DNA of 64,000 bases from Candidatus Neomarinimicrobiota bacterium (GTDB lineage: Bacteria; Fidelibacterota; Marinisomatia; SCGC-AAA003-L08; TS1B11): the NCBI GenBank assembly GCA_022560655.1, contig JADFSS010000005.1:1-64000 (forward strand). The letters run 5' to 3'. The notes under the pieces are model-generated. The model searched no databases, was not told the origin of the DNA, and saw only the letters and a program-made list of their open reading frames with translations. The translations under genes were made by a program, and so were the position numbers. Shown piece after piece: positions 1 through 11,035 of this stretch (the stretch's first letter is position 1; every line of letters begins with the position of its first letter).

Positions 1-87
1 TTCCTGCCGTTCTCCGCGCAGCGCCTGCACGAGCTGCTGGGGCGCGCCGGCCGCGTCGAGGACGAGCCGTCGGAGCCGTCGCGGTGA
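1..87 (+). CDS. C-terminal fragment, possibly methionyl-tRNA synthetase
   Basis: A plus-strand frame is open from the window edge and stops with TGA at 85-87, giving 28 residues that begin FLPFSAQRLHELLG. This resembles the 'LPFSAQKLHELLG' helix near the end of the anticodon-binding domain of methionyl-tRNA synthetase. The remaining residues are a short acidic/serine tail. MetRS normally continues further after this helix, so the gene may be truncated here. The fragment is very short and the opposite strand is also open, so the call is tentative. Confidence 0.35.
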   Translation, partial: FLPFSAQRLHELLGRAGRVEDEPSEPSR

Positions 88-467
88 TCTCCGTCGGGGT
101 GATCTCGGGCGGCAGCGGTTAATCCAAGTTGTATCCGTAATCCATCATTTGAGTATTGGTTCGCTCTGACCATTGGATCTTTTTTAATGTATGCCCAGGT
201 AATAGCGTACTCAAGCATGTTTCGGACTATCAATAACGGAGTAAAGAACTCTCTTCTCTGAAGTAGGTGAAAGACGCTGGAGAGGGATTGGAAGCAGATC
301 ATACTGAACTGCACCAGTATCAATTCCGGCAAGAGATCAGTTATTTGGGTTCCCTTTACTTTGTCAAGGCTCCTGAACTGTTCCCGGTAAAAACTTGTTG
401 CCTCGTGATACAGGCGTGAATAATCTGGATAGTTGGTTTCTACGTGGTTAGTAACGGAATCATCCAC
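1..467 (-). CDS. DUF5677-like hypothetical protein, partial, possibly joined to unrelated DNA
   Basis: This is a GTG-started frame on the minus strand. The start at 467 is preceded by GGAGG eight bases upstream, a strong ribosome site. The N-terminal part (about 116 residues, 467 to about 119) is helical and contains IVRNMLEYAITWAYIKKDP followed by a segment ending NQYSNDGL. This resembles the core of DUF5677-type proteins, in which a helix with R-x-x-LE is followed by a dp-x-x-RA segment. Below about position 119 the base composition changes abruptly to GC-rich, and the frame continues to the window edge as low-complexity Arg/Asp/Ser sequence antisense to the preceding fragment. The real protein is probably truncated by a junction at about 118-122. 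Function is unknown. The AT-rich composition differs from the rest of the window and suggests transferred DNA or an assembly join. Confidence 0.5.
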   Translation of the reverse strand, partial: MDDSVTNHVETNYPDYSRLYHEATSFYREQFRSLDKVKGTQITDLLPELILVQFSMICFQSLSSVFHLLQRREFFTPLLIVRNMLEYAITWAYIKKDPMVRANQYSNDGLRIQLGLTAAARDHPDGDHRDGSDGSSSTRPARPSSSCRRCAENGR

Positions 468-705
468 AATGCGATCCTCCGGTAGCCTATGATCTTAAAT
501 ATGCAAAGGTTAAGCTTACTAACGTAGCGCCGGGGAAGGCAAGCTCCTATAATGCTCCGTATCTGGGGGCCTGGAACACTAGCCGCAGTCGTCTTCACTG
601 CAAATTGCAATATTGACCCTCTCTTGCACGGCCTGTGATATGCATTCGGACAATGAGAGATAGCACGGCCTACCAAGACCACTTCTCCGCCCCTAACTTC
701 GCGCC
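468..705. other. AT-richer non-coding stretch
   Basis: This stretch lies between the divergent GTG start at 467 and the threonine-synthase-like gene at 706. It is visibly less GC-rich than the genes to its right. A minus-strand frame over 440-682 has no recognisable domain, no ribosome site and odd composition, so I do not call it. The stretch must hold the promoters of both neighbours, but I cannot point to convincing -35/-10 boxes. Confidence 0.4.
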
Positions 706-1821
706 ATGACGCTTACCTGCTGGGCGTGCGAAAGGGCCCATTCACCCCACGAGGTGCAGACGGTCTGCACGGCCTGCGGGCAGCCGTTGCGGGCGGACTA
801 TTTCTGGTCGCCGGAGCAGTTCCTGCCGGAGGACCTGCCCGACATCCCCGGCCTGTGGCACTGGCAACCGCTGCTGCCGTCCCTGCCGGAGCCGTCGTTC
901 CTGTCGCTGGGGGAAGCCCAGACGCCCCTGCTGGAGCGGGACTACCGCGGGCGGCGGGTCTACCTGAAGGACGAGACCGCCAACCCCACCGGCTCCTTCA
1001 AGGACCGGGGCATGTGCGCGGCGCTGTCCATGGCCCGGGGACTGGGCATTCAGCGGGTGGCGCTGCCATCGGCGGGCAACGCCGGGGTGTCGGCGGCGGT
1101 CTACGCCCTGGCGGCGGGGCTGGAATGCCGGGTCTATATGCCGGAGACGATTCCCGCCCCCTTTGTGGAGGAGGCGCGCGACAGCGGCGCAGACGTGCGG
1201 CTGGCCGGCCAGACCATCGCCGAGGCCGCCGCGCAAATGAAGTCGGAGCTGGACCTCACCTGGTTCGACCTCTCCACCTTCCGGGAGCCGTACCGCCTGG
1301 AGGGCAAAAAGACCTTGGGGCTGGAGCTCGCCGAACAGCTGGACTGGGCCTTCCCGGAGGTGGTGGTCTACCCCGCCGGCGGGGGCACCGGCCTCATCGG
1401 CATCTGGAAGGCGTTCCGGGAGCTGGGCGAACTGGGCTGGGTACGGCAGCCCATGCCGCGCATGGTGGCGGTGCAGATGGCCGGGTGCGCGCCGGTGGTG
1501 CAGGCCTTTGATGCCGGGGGCGACGCCACCGAACCGTGGCCGGAGCCCAACACCGCTGCGCTGGGCTTAATGGTACCGGCGCCGCTGGCGGGGCCATGGA
1601 TGCTGTCGGTGCTGCGGGCCAGCGGCGGGACGGCGGTAGCGGTGAGCGAGGACGCCTTAGCCGGCGCCCAACAGCGGCTGGCGGAGATCTCAGAGCTGTC
1701 GCCCGGCCCGGAAGCGGCGGCGGCCTGGCTGGGGCTGGAGCGCCTCATCGAGAGTGGCTGGATCGCAAAGGGTGAGCGGGTGGTGCTGGTCGTCACCGGC
1801 GACGACCGGCGCTACGGCTGA
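706..1821 (+). CDS. thrC: Threonine synthase-like PLP enzyme
   Basis: This is a fold-type II PLP enzyme of 371 aa, consistent with threonine synthase (O-phosphohomoserine to threonine, cytosolic). An N-terminal zinc-ribbon-like segment has C5-x-x-C8 and C21-x-x-C24, as in many long threonine synthases. The PLP lysine is K99 in NPTGSFKDRG. The 'SAGNAGVSAA' segment (substrate/phosphate loop) follows at about residue 122, and a glycine-rich phosphate-binding loop PAGGGTGLIGIWKA lies near residue 224. The gene stands alone and converges on the TfoX-domain gene with 7 bp between the stops. Related enzymes (threonine dehydratase, cysteate synthase) share the fold, but the zinc ribbon and the motif order favour threonine synthase. 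Confidence 0.82.
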   Translation: MTLTCWACERAHSPHEVQTVCTACGQPLRADYFWSPEQFLPEDLPDIPGLWHWQPLLPSLPEPSFLSLGEAQTPLLERDYRGRRVYLKDETANPTGSFKDRGMCAALSMARGLGIQRVALPSAGNAGVSAAVYALAAGLECRVYMPETIPAPFVEEARDSGADVRLAGQTIAEAAAQMKSELDLTWFDLSTFREPYRLEGKKTLGLELAEQLDWAFPEVVVYPAGGGTGLIGIWKAFRELGELGWVRQPMPRMVAVQMAGCAPVVQAFDAGGDATEPWPEPNTAALGLMVPAPLAGPWMLSVLRASGGTAVAVSEDALAGAQQRLAEISELSPGPEAAAAWLGLERLIESGWIAKGERVVLVVTGDDRRYG

Positions 1822-1828
1822 GGGCTGC

Positions 1829-2200
1829 TCAAGCTGACCCGGCCGCAGCGGCTGGTGGCAACCGGGACCGGACGTAGTCCACGCTGGCCTGCAGCCACGG
1901 ACGGAGGGCAGCCGGATCGCGCCGCATGGCTGGGGACAACACCACGTAGTCCCTTTTGATGGGCCCCTTGGGAAACTGCCGCAACGGTTTCGCGCCGTGG
2001 TTGCCCTTGAGCGCCTGGCGGTGGGCCGGCGATAGCTTCAGCGACAGCCCCACCGGCGTGAGCAGGGCGAAGACCTGGCCCTGCACATACGCCGCGGCGC
2101 CGCTGAAGAAATGACGGCAGTCCAGCGAAGCCGCATCCGCGCTCGCCAGGGACGACGCCTCGATCAGGGCGGTGAGCTCATCAAGATAGGGCTGCGCCAT
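1829..2200 (-). CDS. TfoX/Sxy N-terminal domain protein
   Basis: The product has 123 aa and matches the single-domain TfoX_N family. It has a 'HFFSGAAAYVQGQVFALL' strand-turn-strand, a LSLKL strand and the signature segment GAKPLRQFPKGPIKRDYVVL near residues 69-88. Stand-alone TfoX_N proteins are small cytosolic proteins without a defined enzymatic role. In gamma-proteobacteria the full-length homologues regulate competence, but this short form lacks the C-terminal helix-hairpin-helix domain, so a competence role should not be assumed. It sits 5 bp downstream of yggS on the same strand and is probably co-transcribed with it. Confidence 0.75.
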   Translation of the reverse strand: MAQPYLDELTALIEASSLASADAASLDCRHFFSGAAAYVQGQVFALLTPVGLSLKLSPAHRQALKGNHGAKPLRQFPKGPIKRDYVVLSPAMRRDPAALRPWLQASVDYVRSRLPPAAAAGSA

Positions 2201-2205
2201 GACGC

Positions 2206-2922
2206 CTAGTGGTCCGCCGGGACTGGCCGCTCACCAAACAGCGCCCGGCCCAGCCGCACGTGGGTGGCGCCCTCCTCCACGGCCAGCTCGAAGTCGTCGC
2301 TCATGCCCATGGACAGGTCGGTGCAGGCGGGCAGCTGGGCCTGGAGGTCATCGCGGACCTGCCGGGCCGTGGCAAAGCAGTCCCGCAGGCGGCTTTCATC
2401 AGCGGTGAGGGGCGCGATGGTCATGACGCCGGCGATGCGCAGCTGGTGCGCCGACTGCAGCTCAGCGCTGAGGTTGACCAGCTCAGCGGGATCGAAGCCG
2501 AACTTGGCGGGGTCATGCCCCGCGTTCACCTGAAGGTAGACCGGCAACTCGCGCCCCGCATCCGCCGCCAGCTGGTCCAGCCTGCGGAACAACTTCAGGG
2601 AGTCCACCGACTCGATGAGATCGAACAGCGCCACGGCCTGGCGGGCCTTGTTGGACTGGAGGTGGCCGATGAGGCGTACCTGGCAGGCGGCGCGGTGGGG
2701 GAACAGGGGCAGTTTGGCGGCGGCCTCCTGGACGCGGCTCTCACCCAGCGTCGTCAGGCCGGCCTTATACGCGGAAATCAGCGTCTCCACGTGAAACGCC
2801 TTGGTGACGGCCACCAGCGTGACCTGCGCGGCGGCGTGGTCACTGCGGGCCTGGGCAGCAGCGATGCGGGCCTGAATGTCAGCCAGAGCGGCGGGATCGA
2901 GGATGCCGGTGGGGCTGGTCAC
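2206..2922 (-). CDS. yggS: PLP homeostasis protein YggS/PLPBP family
   Basis: The product has 238 aa, the usual length of the YggS/PROSC family, which binds pyridoxal phosphate in a TIM-barrel related to alanine racemase and buffers cellular PLP. The PLP lysine is K41 in LVAVTKAFHVE. Further signatures are GESRVQEAAAKLP, IGHLQSNKARQAV, 'GVMTIAP' and the C-terminal LSMGMSDDFELAVEEGATHVRLGRALFG region (phosphate loop). The start is GTG at 2920-2922. The gene lies upstream of the TfoX-domain gene on the minus strand. Confidence 0.9.
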   Translation of the reverse strand: MTSPTGILDPAALADIQARIAAAQARSDHAAAQVTLVAVTKAFHVETLISAYKAGLTTLGESRVQEAAAKLPLFPHRAACQVRLIGHLQSNKARQAVALFDLIESVDSLKLFRRLDQLAADAGRELPVYLQVNAGHDPAKFGFDPAELVNLSAELQSAHQLRIAGVMTIAPLTADESRLRDCFATARQVRDDLQAQLPACTDLSMGMSDDFELAVEEGATHVRLGRALFGERPVPADH

Positions 2923-2946
2923 GGCAGCATCGGCCGGGGGCCGCTC

Positions 2947-3153
2947 CTACTCGCCGGCGGAGGTGTGATCGTGGACGATGCGCCAGCCTGTGTCCGTGTG
3001 GCGGAGCGCCAGGGTGAACCAGCCTTGGGGAGCGGCGTCCGCGCGCCGGAGCTGGTAGCGGCGGCCAGATGCACGGCTAAGATGAGAGCAGGGAAGCGCA
3101 CGTGGAGGGCCCCAAGGTGGAACAGTATTCGAGGGGTTGCCAGGCCGCCACAC
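2947..3153 (-). pseudogene. C-terminal remnant of a SnoaL-like (NTF2 fold) protein
   Basis: A 68-codon minus-strand frame lies between gyrA and yggS. Only its last 40 or so residues look like protein. They read GRRYQLRRADA, GWFTLALRHTDTGWRIVHDH and TSAGE, which is the typical final beta-sheet of SnoaL/DUF4440-type NTF2-fold proteins (consensus 'G.FTLv.r...GWRIvHDHtS'). Those proteins are usually 120-150 aa, so the first two thirds are missing, and the residues before the match are proline-rich without similarity. I read it as a decayed gene, although a short expressed peptide cannot be excluded. Confidence 0.45.
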
Positions 3154-3167
3154 GCCGGGCGGGGCCT

Positions 3168-5690
3168 CTATTCTGCGGCGGCCGGGGGCGGGGCCGGCTC
3201 GGGCTGGCCGTTGGTCTCCGGCGCGCCTTCGGACTTGTCCTCGTCCTCGACGACCCTGGAGATGGAGGCGATGCGGGCGCCTTGGTCCAGACGGATGACG
3301 CGTACGCCCTGGGTGTTGCGGCCGATGGTGCGGATGTCCTGCACCGGCAGGCGGATGAGAACGCCCTTATTGGTGACGATCATCAAGTCATCGCTCTCCA
3401 CCACCTCCATGAGGGCGACCAGGGGGCCGACCTTGTCGGTGGTTTTCAGGGTGAGGATGCCCTTGCCGCCGCGGTGCGTGACGCGGTACTGCAGCACGTC
3501 GGTGCGCTTGCCATAGCCGTTTTCGGTGACCACCAGCACGGTGCCCTCGCGACGCACCACCATCATGCCCACCACGTAGTCGTCCTCGCCGCCCAGCCGG
3601 ATGCCCCGGACGCCCCGGGTTTTGCGGCCCGTGGGGCGCACGTTGTCGACGGGAAAGCGGATGGCCTTGCCGTAACGGGTGCCCATGATGATGTCGTGCT
3701 CGTTGGTGGCGATGCGGGCTTCGATGAGTTCGTCGTCCGCGACAATGTCGATGGCGTAGATGCCGCCGCGGCGGGGATTGCCGTAGGCGCTCAGGGCGGT
3801 GCGCTTGATGAGCCCCTTCCGGGTGGCCATGACGATAAAGTTTTCGGGGCTGAACTCGCGGACGGCCACGAAGGCGCGCACCTTCTCCCCGGCGCCGCAC
3901 TCGATGAGGTTGATGATGGCGCGGCCCTTGGAGAGGCGGCCCACCTGGGGAATCTCGTGCACTTTGCGCCAATAACACTTCCCGCGGTCGGTGAAAAAGA
4001 GGATATAGTCATGGCTGGAGGCGATGAACAGGTGCTCCACGAAATCGTCTTCGCGGGTGGTGGCCCCCTGAATGCCGCGGCCGCCCCGACGCTGGCGGCG
4101 CCATTGGCTGCTGGGCGAGCGCTTGATGAAGCCGTTGTGGCTGATGGTGATCACCATGTCTTCTTCGGCAATCATATCCTCGACGGAGAAATCACCCAAG
4201 GTGGGGATGATCTCCGTGCGGCGATCATCGCCATAGCGCTCGCGCAGCTGCTCAAGCTCCTCCTTGATGATGGCCATGCGCAGGGGGCGACTTGCGAGAA
4301 TGCTCTTGAGCTTTTCGATCTGCTTGATGACCTCGGCATATTCGTCCACCACCTTGTCAACTTCCAGGGATGTGAGTCGCTGGAGGCGCAGCTCCAGGAT
4401 GGCCTTGGCCTGGCGCTCGGATAGCCGGAAGGACTGTATGAGGCCTGCCCGGGCGGTATCGGTGTCTCGGGAGGCCCGGATGAGGGCGATGACGGCGTCG
4501 ATTTTTTCCAGGGCGATCTTCAGCCCCTCGAGGACGTGGGCCCGTTCCTCCGCTGCGCGGAGCTCGTGCTCGGTGCTGCGCACCACCACCTCGTGGCGGA
4601 AGTCCAGGAAGTGACCCAGCATCTGCTTCAGATTGAGCACCTTGGGCCGGCTGTTCACCAGGGCCAGCATGATGATGCCGTAGGTGTCCTGGAGCTGGGT
4701 ATGCTTATAAAGGTTGTTGAGGACCACCTCGGGTACCGCGTCGCGCTTGACCTCGACGACCAGGCGGATGCCATCCTTGTCCGATTCGTCGCGCACGTCG
4801 CGGATGCCGTCCAGTTTTTTGCTGCGGACGAGGGCGGCGATGCGCTCGATGATGAGGGACTTGTTGGTCTGGTAGGGGATCTCGGTAATGACGATCTGCT
4901 CCCGGTCGGGGCGCCCGCCGCTGCCGGGTACCTCCTCCACGGAGGCCTTGGCCCGCATGATCACCAGGCCGCGCCCGGTGTGGTAGGCCGCCCGGATGCC
5001 ATCGGTGCCCATGATATAGGCGCCGGTGGGGAAGTCGGGGCCGGTAATGCTGGTCATGAGCTCATCGATGGTGACTTCGGGGTCATCGGGACGGTCAATG
5101 AGAGTGATGAGGGCCGCCACTACCTCGTTAAGGTTGTGGGGCGGAATTTTCGTGGCCATGCCCACGGCGATCCCATCGGACCCATTGAGCAGCAGGGCCG
5201 GCATCCGGGCCGGCAACACGGTGGGCTCCTGCAGGGTGTCGTCGAAATTGGGGGCGAAGTCGACGGTCTCCTTGTCCAGGTCCCCCAGGAGTTCGCCTGT
5301 AATGCGGCTCATGCGGGCCTCGGTATAGCGCATGGCCGCCGCGCTGTCGCCGTCGATGGAGCCGAAATTGCCCTGGCCGTCCACCAGGGGGTAGCGGAGG
5401 GACCAGGGCTGGGCCATGCGAACCAGGGTATCGTAGACCGATGCGTCGCCGTGGGGATGATACTTGCCCATGACGTCGCCCACGATGCGGGCGCACTTCT
5501 TGTGGGGCCGATTAAAGGGCAACCCCAGCTCGGACATGCCGTAAAGCACCCGGCGGTGGACGGGCTTCAGTCCGTCGCGGACATCGGGCAAGGCCCGGCT
5601 GACGATGACAGACATGGAGTAGTTGAGATAGGACTCCGATATCTCGTCGACAATTTCGCGGGGCTCGATTTTGCCGTGGCTTACGTCCAT
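3168..5690 (-). CDS. gyrA: DNA gyrase subunit A
   Basis: The product has 840 aa. The N-terminal breakage-reunion domain carries the active-site Tyr122 in [10 protein letters not shown] and the quinolone-determining region [16 protein letters not shown]. Numbering matches E. coli there; position 83 is Ala (Ser in E. coli) and position 87 is Asp. A coiled-coil 'tower' segment is followed by the GyrA-box QRRGGRG, which begins the DNA-wrapping beta-pinwheel and marks gyrase rather than topoisomerase IV. The C-terminus ends in a proline/alanine/glutamate tail. With GyrB it introduces negative supercoils. It lies downstream of gyrB with a 76-bp gap and starts with ATG. Confidence 0.97.
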   Translation of the reverse strand: MDVSHGKIEPREIVDEISESYLNYSMSVIVSRALPDVRDGLKPVHRRVLYGMSELGLPFNRPHKKCARIVGDVMGKYHPHGDASVYDTLVRMAQPWSLRYPLVDGQGNFGSIDGDSAAAMRYTEARMSRITGELLGDLDKETVDFAPNFDDTLQEPTVLPARMPALLLNGSDGIAVGMATKIPPHNLNEVVAALITLIDRPDDPEVTIDELMTSITGPDFPTGAYIMGTDGIRAAYHTGRGLVIMRAKASVEEVPGSGGRPDREQIVITEIPYQTNKSLIIERIAALVRSKKLDGIRDVRDESDKDGIRLVVEVKRDAVPEVVLNNLYKHTQLQDTYGIIMLALVNSRPKVLNLKQMLGHFLDFRHEVVVRSTEHELRAAEERAHVLEGLKIALEKIDAVIALIRASRDTDTARAGLIQSFRLSERQAKAILELRLQRLTSLEVDKVVDEYAEVIKQIEKLKSILASRPLRMAIIKEELEQLRERYGDDRRTEIIPTLGDFSVEDMIAEEDMVITISHNGFIKRSPSSQWRRQRRGGRGIQGATTREDDFVEHLFIASSHDYILFFTDRGKCYWRKVHEIPQVGRLSKGRAIINLIECGAGEKVRAFVAVREFSPENFIVMATRKGLIKRTALSAYGNPRRGGIYAIDIVADDELIEARIATNEHDIIMGTRYGKAIRFPVDNVRPTGRKTRGVRGIRLGGEDDYVVGMMVVRREGTVLVVTENGYGKRTDVLQYRVTHRGGKGILTLKTTDKVGPLVALMEVVESDDLMIVTNKGVLIRLPVQDIRTIGRNTQGVRVIRLDQGARIASISRVVEDEDKSEGAPETNGQPEPAPPPAAAE

Positions 5691-5766
5691 TGACCTGTCG
5701 TTCCGGAGACGTCAGCGCGGGGCGGGCAGCCGCGGGCGTCGCACCCAATGGGGATGTGAAACATGG

Positions 5767-8060
<2,294 letters not shown>

Positions 8061-8214
8061 GAGCCGATCCCCATCACGTCGGGGAGACGGGCCTGGGCGC
8101 CCCAAGCACCAGCGCGCTGCAGCAGCAGCTTGCAGCCGAAGGTCAAAAGGTCCAGGGGGCCGAGGGGGCCACGAGCGGGTGGAGCCGAGCAGTGGTCTGA
8201 CGGGCCACCAGCGG

Positions 8215-9330
8215 TCAGTCGCTGAGCCTGATGGGCATCAGCAGCATGACGAGCGACTCGCCCTCCTGCTGCTCCTCGGGTCGAATCACGGCGGCGGAGA
8301 CCGGGGTGCGAAACTGCATGAGGATCTGATTGCCGTCCATATGGGTGACCAGGTCGCGCAGGTAGTTCGAGTTGTAGCCCACCGTGAGGGGGTCGCCGGT
8401 AAAGTCGCCGGGCAGGGTTTCATGGGCCGAGGAGACGGTCTCGACATCCTCAGTGGAGAGCTCCAGGCCGTCGGCGCTGAGTTTCAGGGCAATCTGGTGG
8501 GTGGTCTTGTTGGAGAAGATGCTTACCCGGCGCACGGCAGCCAGGAGTTCATTGCGGTCAATCTTGAGCGTCTTGTCGTTATCATCGGGAAATACGCCCT
8601 CATAGTCGGGGAAGCGCTCATCGATGATGCGGGTGAACAGCTGCATGTCGTGGCTTTCCACCGCCAGGTGGTTCTCTCCGATGTTGAGGGTAATGTCGTC
8701 GTCACCGTCCAGATAGCCGCTGAGGATGTTGAGAAACTTCACCGGTACGATGGTGCTGCCCTGGTAGCCGTTGCCGGTATAGTCCGTGCGACGGTGCTTC
8801 ACCAGGCGATGGCCGTCGGTGGCAACCGCGAGGAGCCCGTCGTCCTGGAACTGCAGCAGCACGCCCATGAGGGACGGCTTCAGTTCGTCGCGGCTGACCG
8901 CAAAGGCGGTCTTGTCAATGACCCGCTTGAGCAGAGCGGCGGGCAGCTTCACCGCCTGCTGGCCATCGATGGCCGGCAGGGAGGGAAACTCGTCGACGGG
9001 TTTACCCATGATGGAGTAAGAGCCGAAAGACGTGCTGATCTGCACCTTGCGGTCATCGGCCACCTGAATCTCGATTTCGCCCTCGGGCATCTCGCCGGTA
9101 ATCTCCATGAGGGTGCGGTGCTGAATAGCGACACTGCCCTCCTGGGATATCTTGGCAGGAATAGAGACGACCTGAGTGATCTCCAGATCAGTGGCGCGGA
9201 GGCTGAGACGGTCGCCATCGCCCGACAGCAGGACCGAGCCCAGGATGGGGAGTGTCGACCGGGTCGGGGTAACTTTGCCTACCTGCTGGAGAGCCTGTAA
9301 CAGCGAGGACCGGTCGGAAGTAAACTTCAT
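8215..9330 (-). CDS. dnaN: DNA polymerase III beta sliding clamp
   Basis: The product has 371 aa and three repeated clamp domains: MKFTSDRSSLLQALQQVGKV at the N-terminus, LPILGSVLLSGDGDRLSLRATDLEI, FAVSRDELKPSLMGVLLQF in the middle domain, and a C-terminal VMLLMPIRLSD matching the conserved 'M.MPvRl'. The ring-shaped dimer tethers polymerases to DNA. The ImuB-like protein of this window carries a clamp-binding QLSLF that would dock on this protein. dnaN is transcribed away from the AT-rich DnaA-box region and leads a dnaN-dciA-gyrB-gyrA block. Confidence 0.97.
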   Translation of the reverse strand: MKFTSDRSSLLQALQQVGKVTPTRSTLPILGSVLLSGDGDRLSLRATDLEITQVVSIPAKISQEGSVAIQHRTLMEITGEMPEGEIEIQVADDRKVQISTSFGSYSIMGKPVDEFPSLPAIDGQQAVKLPAALLKRVIDKTAFAVSRDELKPSLMGVLLQFQDDGLLAVATDGHRLVKHRRTDYTGNGYQGSTIVPVKFLNILSGYLDGDDDITLNIGENHLAVESHDMQLFTRIIDERFPDYEGVFPDDNDKTLKIDRNELLAAVRRVSIFSNKTTHQIALKLSADGLELSTEDVETVSSAHETLPGDFTGDPLTVGYNSNYLRDLVTHMDGNQILMQFRTPVSAAVIRPEEQQEGESLVMLLMPIRLSD

Positions 9331-9555
9331 GTTGTGGTTGTCAGGATAGTGATATCACAGGTTGTGCGGAAATGTAACGCCACCCCAGGATCAATGCCCC
9401 TGAAATTACTGAGAATCAACCCTTTTCACCAAGGGAATTGTCGCCCAACGAGAGACGATCTCGCCTGGCAATCTTAAAAGTTTGATCGAATATAAATATA
9501 ATTACTTTGTAAGGATTACTTTAAGAATATTATTTGTAATAAGACCTGTTCAAAA

Positions 9556-9564
9556 TGTGGATAA
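9556..9564 (-). promoter_or_regulatory. DnaA box
   Basis: A perfect TTATCCACA box on the minus strand (TGTGGATAA on the plus strand), just beyond the AT-rich run. Confidence 0.65.
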
Positions 9565-9623
9565 GTGGCAGAACTGAGAGCGGTGCTGGAGGGTATTTTC
9601 AGCTGTGGGGCGTGAGTATGTAT

Positions 9624-9632
9624 TGTGGATAA
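9624..9632 (-). promoter_or_regulatory. DnaA box
   Basis: The second perfect TTATCCACA box, in the same orientation and 68 bp from the first. Confidence 0.65.
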
Positions 9633-9710
9633 GGTTGGGATAGGGGTAAGGGTACGGGGTAGTTGGAGGGAAAAATTGGAGCCGGCGTGCAATTGAGGAG
9701 ATTACAGTCT

Positions 9711-9719
9711 TTATGCACT
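9711..9719 (+). promoter_or_regulatory. Probable DnaA box (one mismatch)
   Basis: TTATGCACT on the plus strand, one mismatch from TTATNCACA and opposite in orientation to the two perfect boxes. Confidence 0.4.
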
Positions 9720-9745
9720 TTTTGACAGAGTGGGAATGAGGATAG

Positions 9746-11035
9746 CTAATACATTGTCTTGATAAACACCTCTTTACGGACCCGAGCGATCCAATTTTCG
9801 AGGTATTTTGCCTGTTTGTCCCGCAGGGCGAGGGCCTCCAACTGTGGATAGTAGTCCTCAAGAGTTGGTGCCCCGCCGTCTTTGATGCCCAGAACTTTAA
9901 GCATGTGGAAAGCTGCTTGGGTTTCGAAAGGCGGGGTGACCTCGCCAGGCAGAACACCGAAGACGGCTGCACGGTAGGCCTCCTCCGGGAGACGGTTCAT
10001 TTCCAGCCAGCCGATATAGCCCAAGTCGGGAGAAGCGTTTTCTTCCTCTGAGAGCACCTGGACGAGGGAGTCAAAGAGCGCGGGTGCTGCTTCCAGCAGA
10101 TAGTAGTAATCGCGCACGCGGGTGAGGGCGGATTGCCTGTCGGCCTCGGTTGGGGTAATGGCCACCAGGATGTGGCGGACGCTGATGCGCTCACCCTGTT
10201 TTTCAAGGACCTCGATGATGTGGAAACCGAAGGGCGTTTCCACCACTTCGCTGAGTTCGCCGATAGCGAGCCCGAAGGCCGCTTCCTCAAAGGCGGGCAC
10301 GAAAACACCTCGGCGGACGAAACCAAGCTCGCCGCCCCGATCGGCGGATGCGGGGTCGTCGGAGTACAGCCGCGCCAGGTCAGCTAAAGCGGCTCCCTGG
10401 ACTATCTGGCGGCGCAAATCGTGAATCCTGGTGTGGGCCTGGTCGCGGGCGCTGTCGCCGGGCAGGACCTGTAAAATCAGCTGGGAGAACTCGATCTGCG
10501 CATCAACGGCCGGCAGGCTATCGCGGTAGGTTTCAAAGAAGGTGGTGACTTCGCCGCGCGTCACGGTGACACCGCCGACCTTTTCCTGCTGGTAGCGCTC
10601 GGCAATAATTTGATCCCTGATGTCATACCACCGGTCGCGGCGGAAATCGCGCAGGCTCTGGCCCACGACCTCTTCGAAGCGCTCTTCGGAGCCGATCTGG
10701 GCGATGATGGATGCGACCTGCTGTTCCAGGGCTTGGTCAACATCTTCATCCGGGATGATGTCAAGGCTGTCCACCTTGGCGCGGGCCAGGAGGATATTTT
10801 GCAACACGAGATTCTCGAACGCATCGGCCTGCAGCCGCTCAGCGAGCTGCGGATTGGCGGCCAGATTGATCCCGCTCTGAAGGGCGTTCATCTGGGCCAG
10901 CTGGGCAACAGAGCTTTTCAAGATGATCTTGTCACCCACGATGGCGGCAATGCCGTCCACCAGTTCCTGCGATCTCAGAGCGAGTGGCAGCAGCAGGAGG
11001 GCGAGGAGGAGCTTAGGGATGGAAGACCTGTACAT
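9746..11035 (-). CDS. surA: SurA-like periplasmic peptidyl-prolyl isomerase
   Basis: The product has about 429 aa from the ATG at 11035. This start is chosen because MYRSSIPKLLLALLLLPLAL then reads as a signal peptide, directly followed by QELVDGIAAIVGDKIILKS, the classic mature SurA N-terminus. An earlier in-frame start would put unrelated sequence before the signal. Two parvulin-type modules follow the helical N-domain: one with FSQLILQVLP and GGELGFVRRGVFVPAFEEAA, the other with SVRHILVAI and DLGYIGWLEMNRLPEEAY. SurA escorts outer-membrane beta-barrels such as LptD across the periplasm. Its start overlaps the end of the PPIase lipoprotein gene upstream by 23 bp. Confidence 0.85.
   Translation of the reverse strand: MYRSSIPKLLLALLLLPLALRSQELVDGIAAIVGDKIILKSSVAQLAQMNALQSGINLAANPQLAERLQADAFENLVLQNILLARAKVDSLDIIPDEDVDQALEQQVASIIAQIGSEERFEEVVGQSLRDFRRDRWYDIRDQIIAERYQQEKVGGVTVTRGEVTTFFETYRDSLPAVDAQIEFSQLILQVLPGDSARDQAHTRIHDLRRQIVQGAALADLARLYSDDPASADRGGELGFVRRGVFVPAFEEAAFGLAIGELSEVVETPFGFHIIEVLEKQGERISVRHILVAITPTEADRQSALTRVRDYYYLLEAAPALFDSLVQVLSEEENASPDLGYIGWLEMNRLPEEAYRAAVFGVLPGEVTPPFETQAAFHMLKVLGIKDGGAPTLEDYYPQLEALALRDKQAKYLENWIARVRKEVFIKTMY

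Larger units (their letters stand above)
9331..9745. other. oriC: Candidate chromosomal replication origin (oriC) upstream of dnaN
   Basis: This non-coding 415 bp lies between dnaN and the SurA-like gene. It holds a strongly AT-rich run at about 9474-9544 (a DNA-unwinding-element candidate), two perfect DnaA boxes TGTGGATAA at 9556-9564 and 9624-9632, and a one-mismatch box TTATGCACT on the opposite strand at 9711-9719. Another near-box, TGTGGATAG, lies at 9843-9851 inside the neighbouring gene. Neighbours dnaN, gyrB, gyrA and a perfect parS 5.4 kb away are typical origin company. Any dnaN promoter must also lie here. Confidence 0.6.

Noticed and set aside
440-682. 80-codon minus-strand frame in the left AT-rich stretch
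   Set aside because: No ribosome site, no domain; overlaps the better supported GTG start at 467 in another frame.
2786-2804. parS-like CACGTGAAAC in yggS
   Set aside because: Only one half of the palindrome fits; three to four mismatches to the consensus in the other half.
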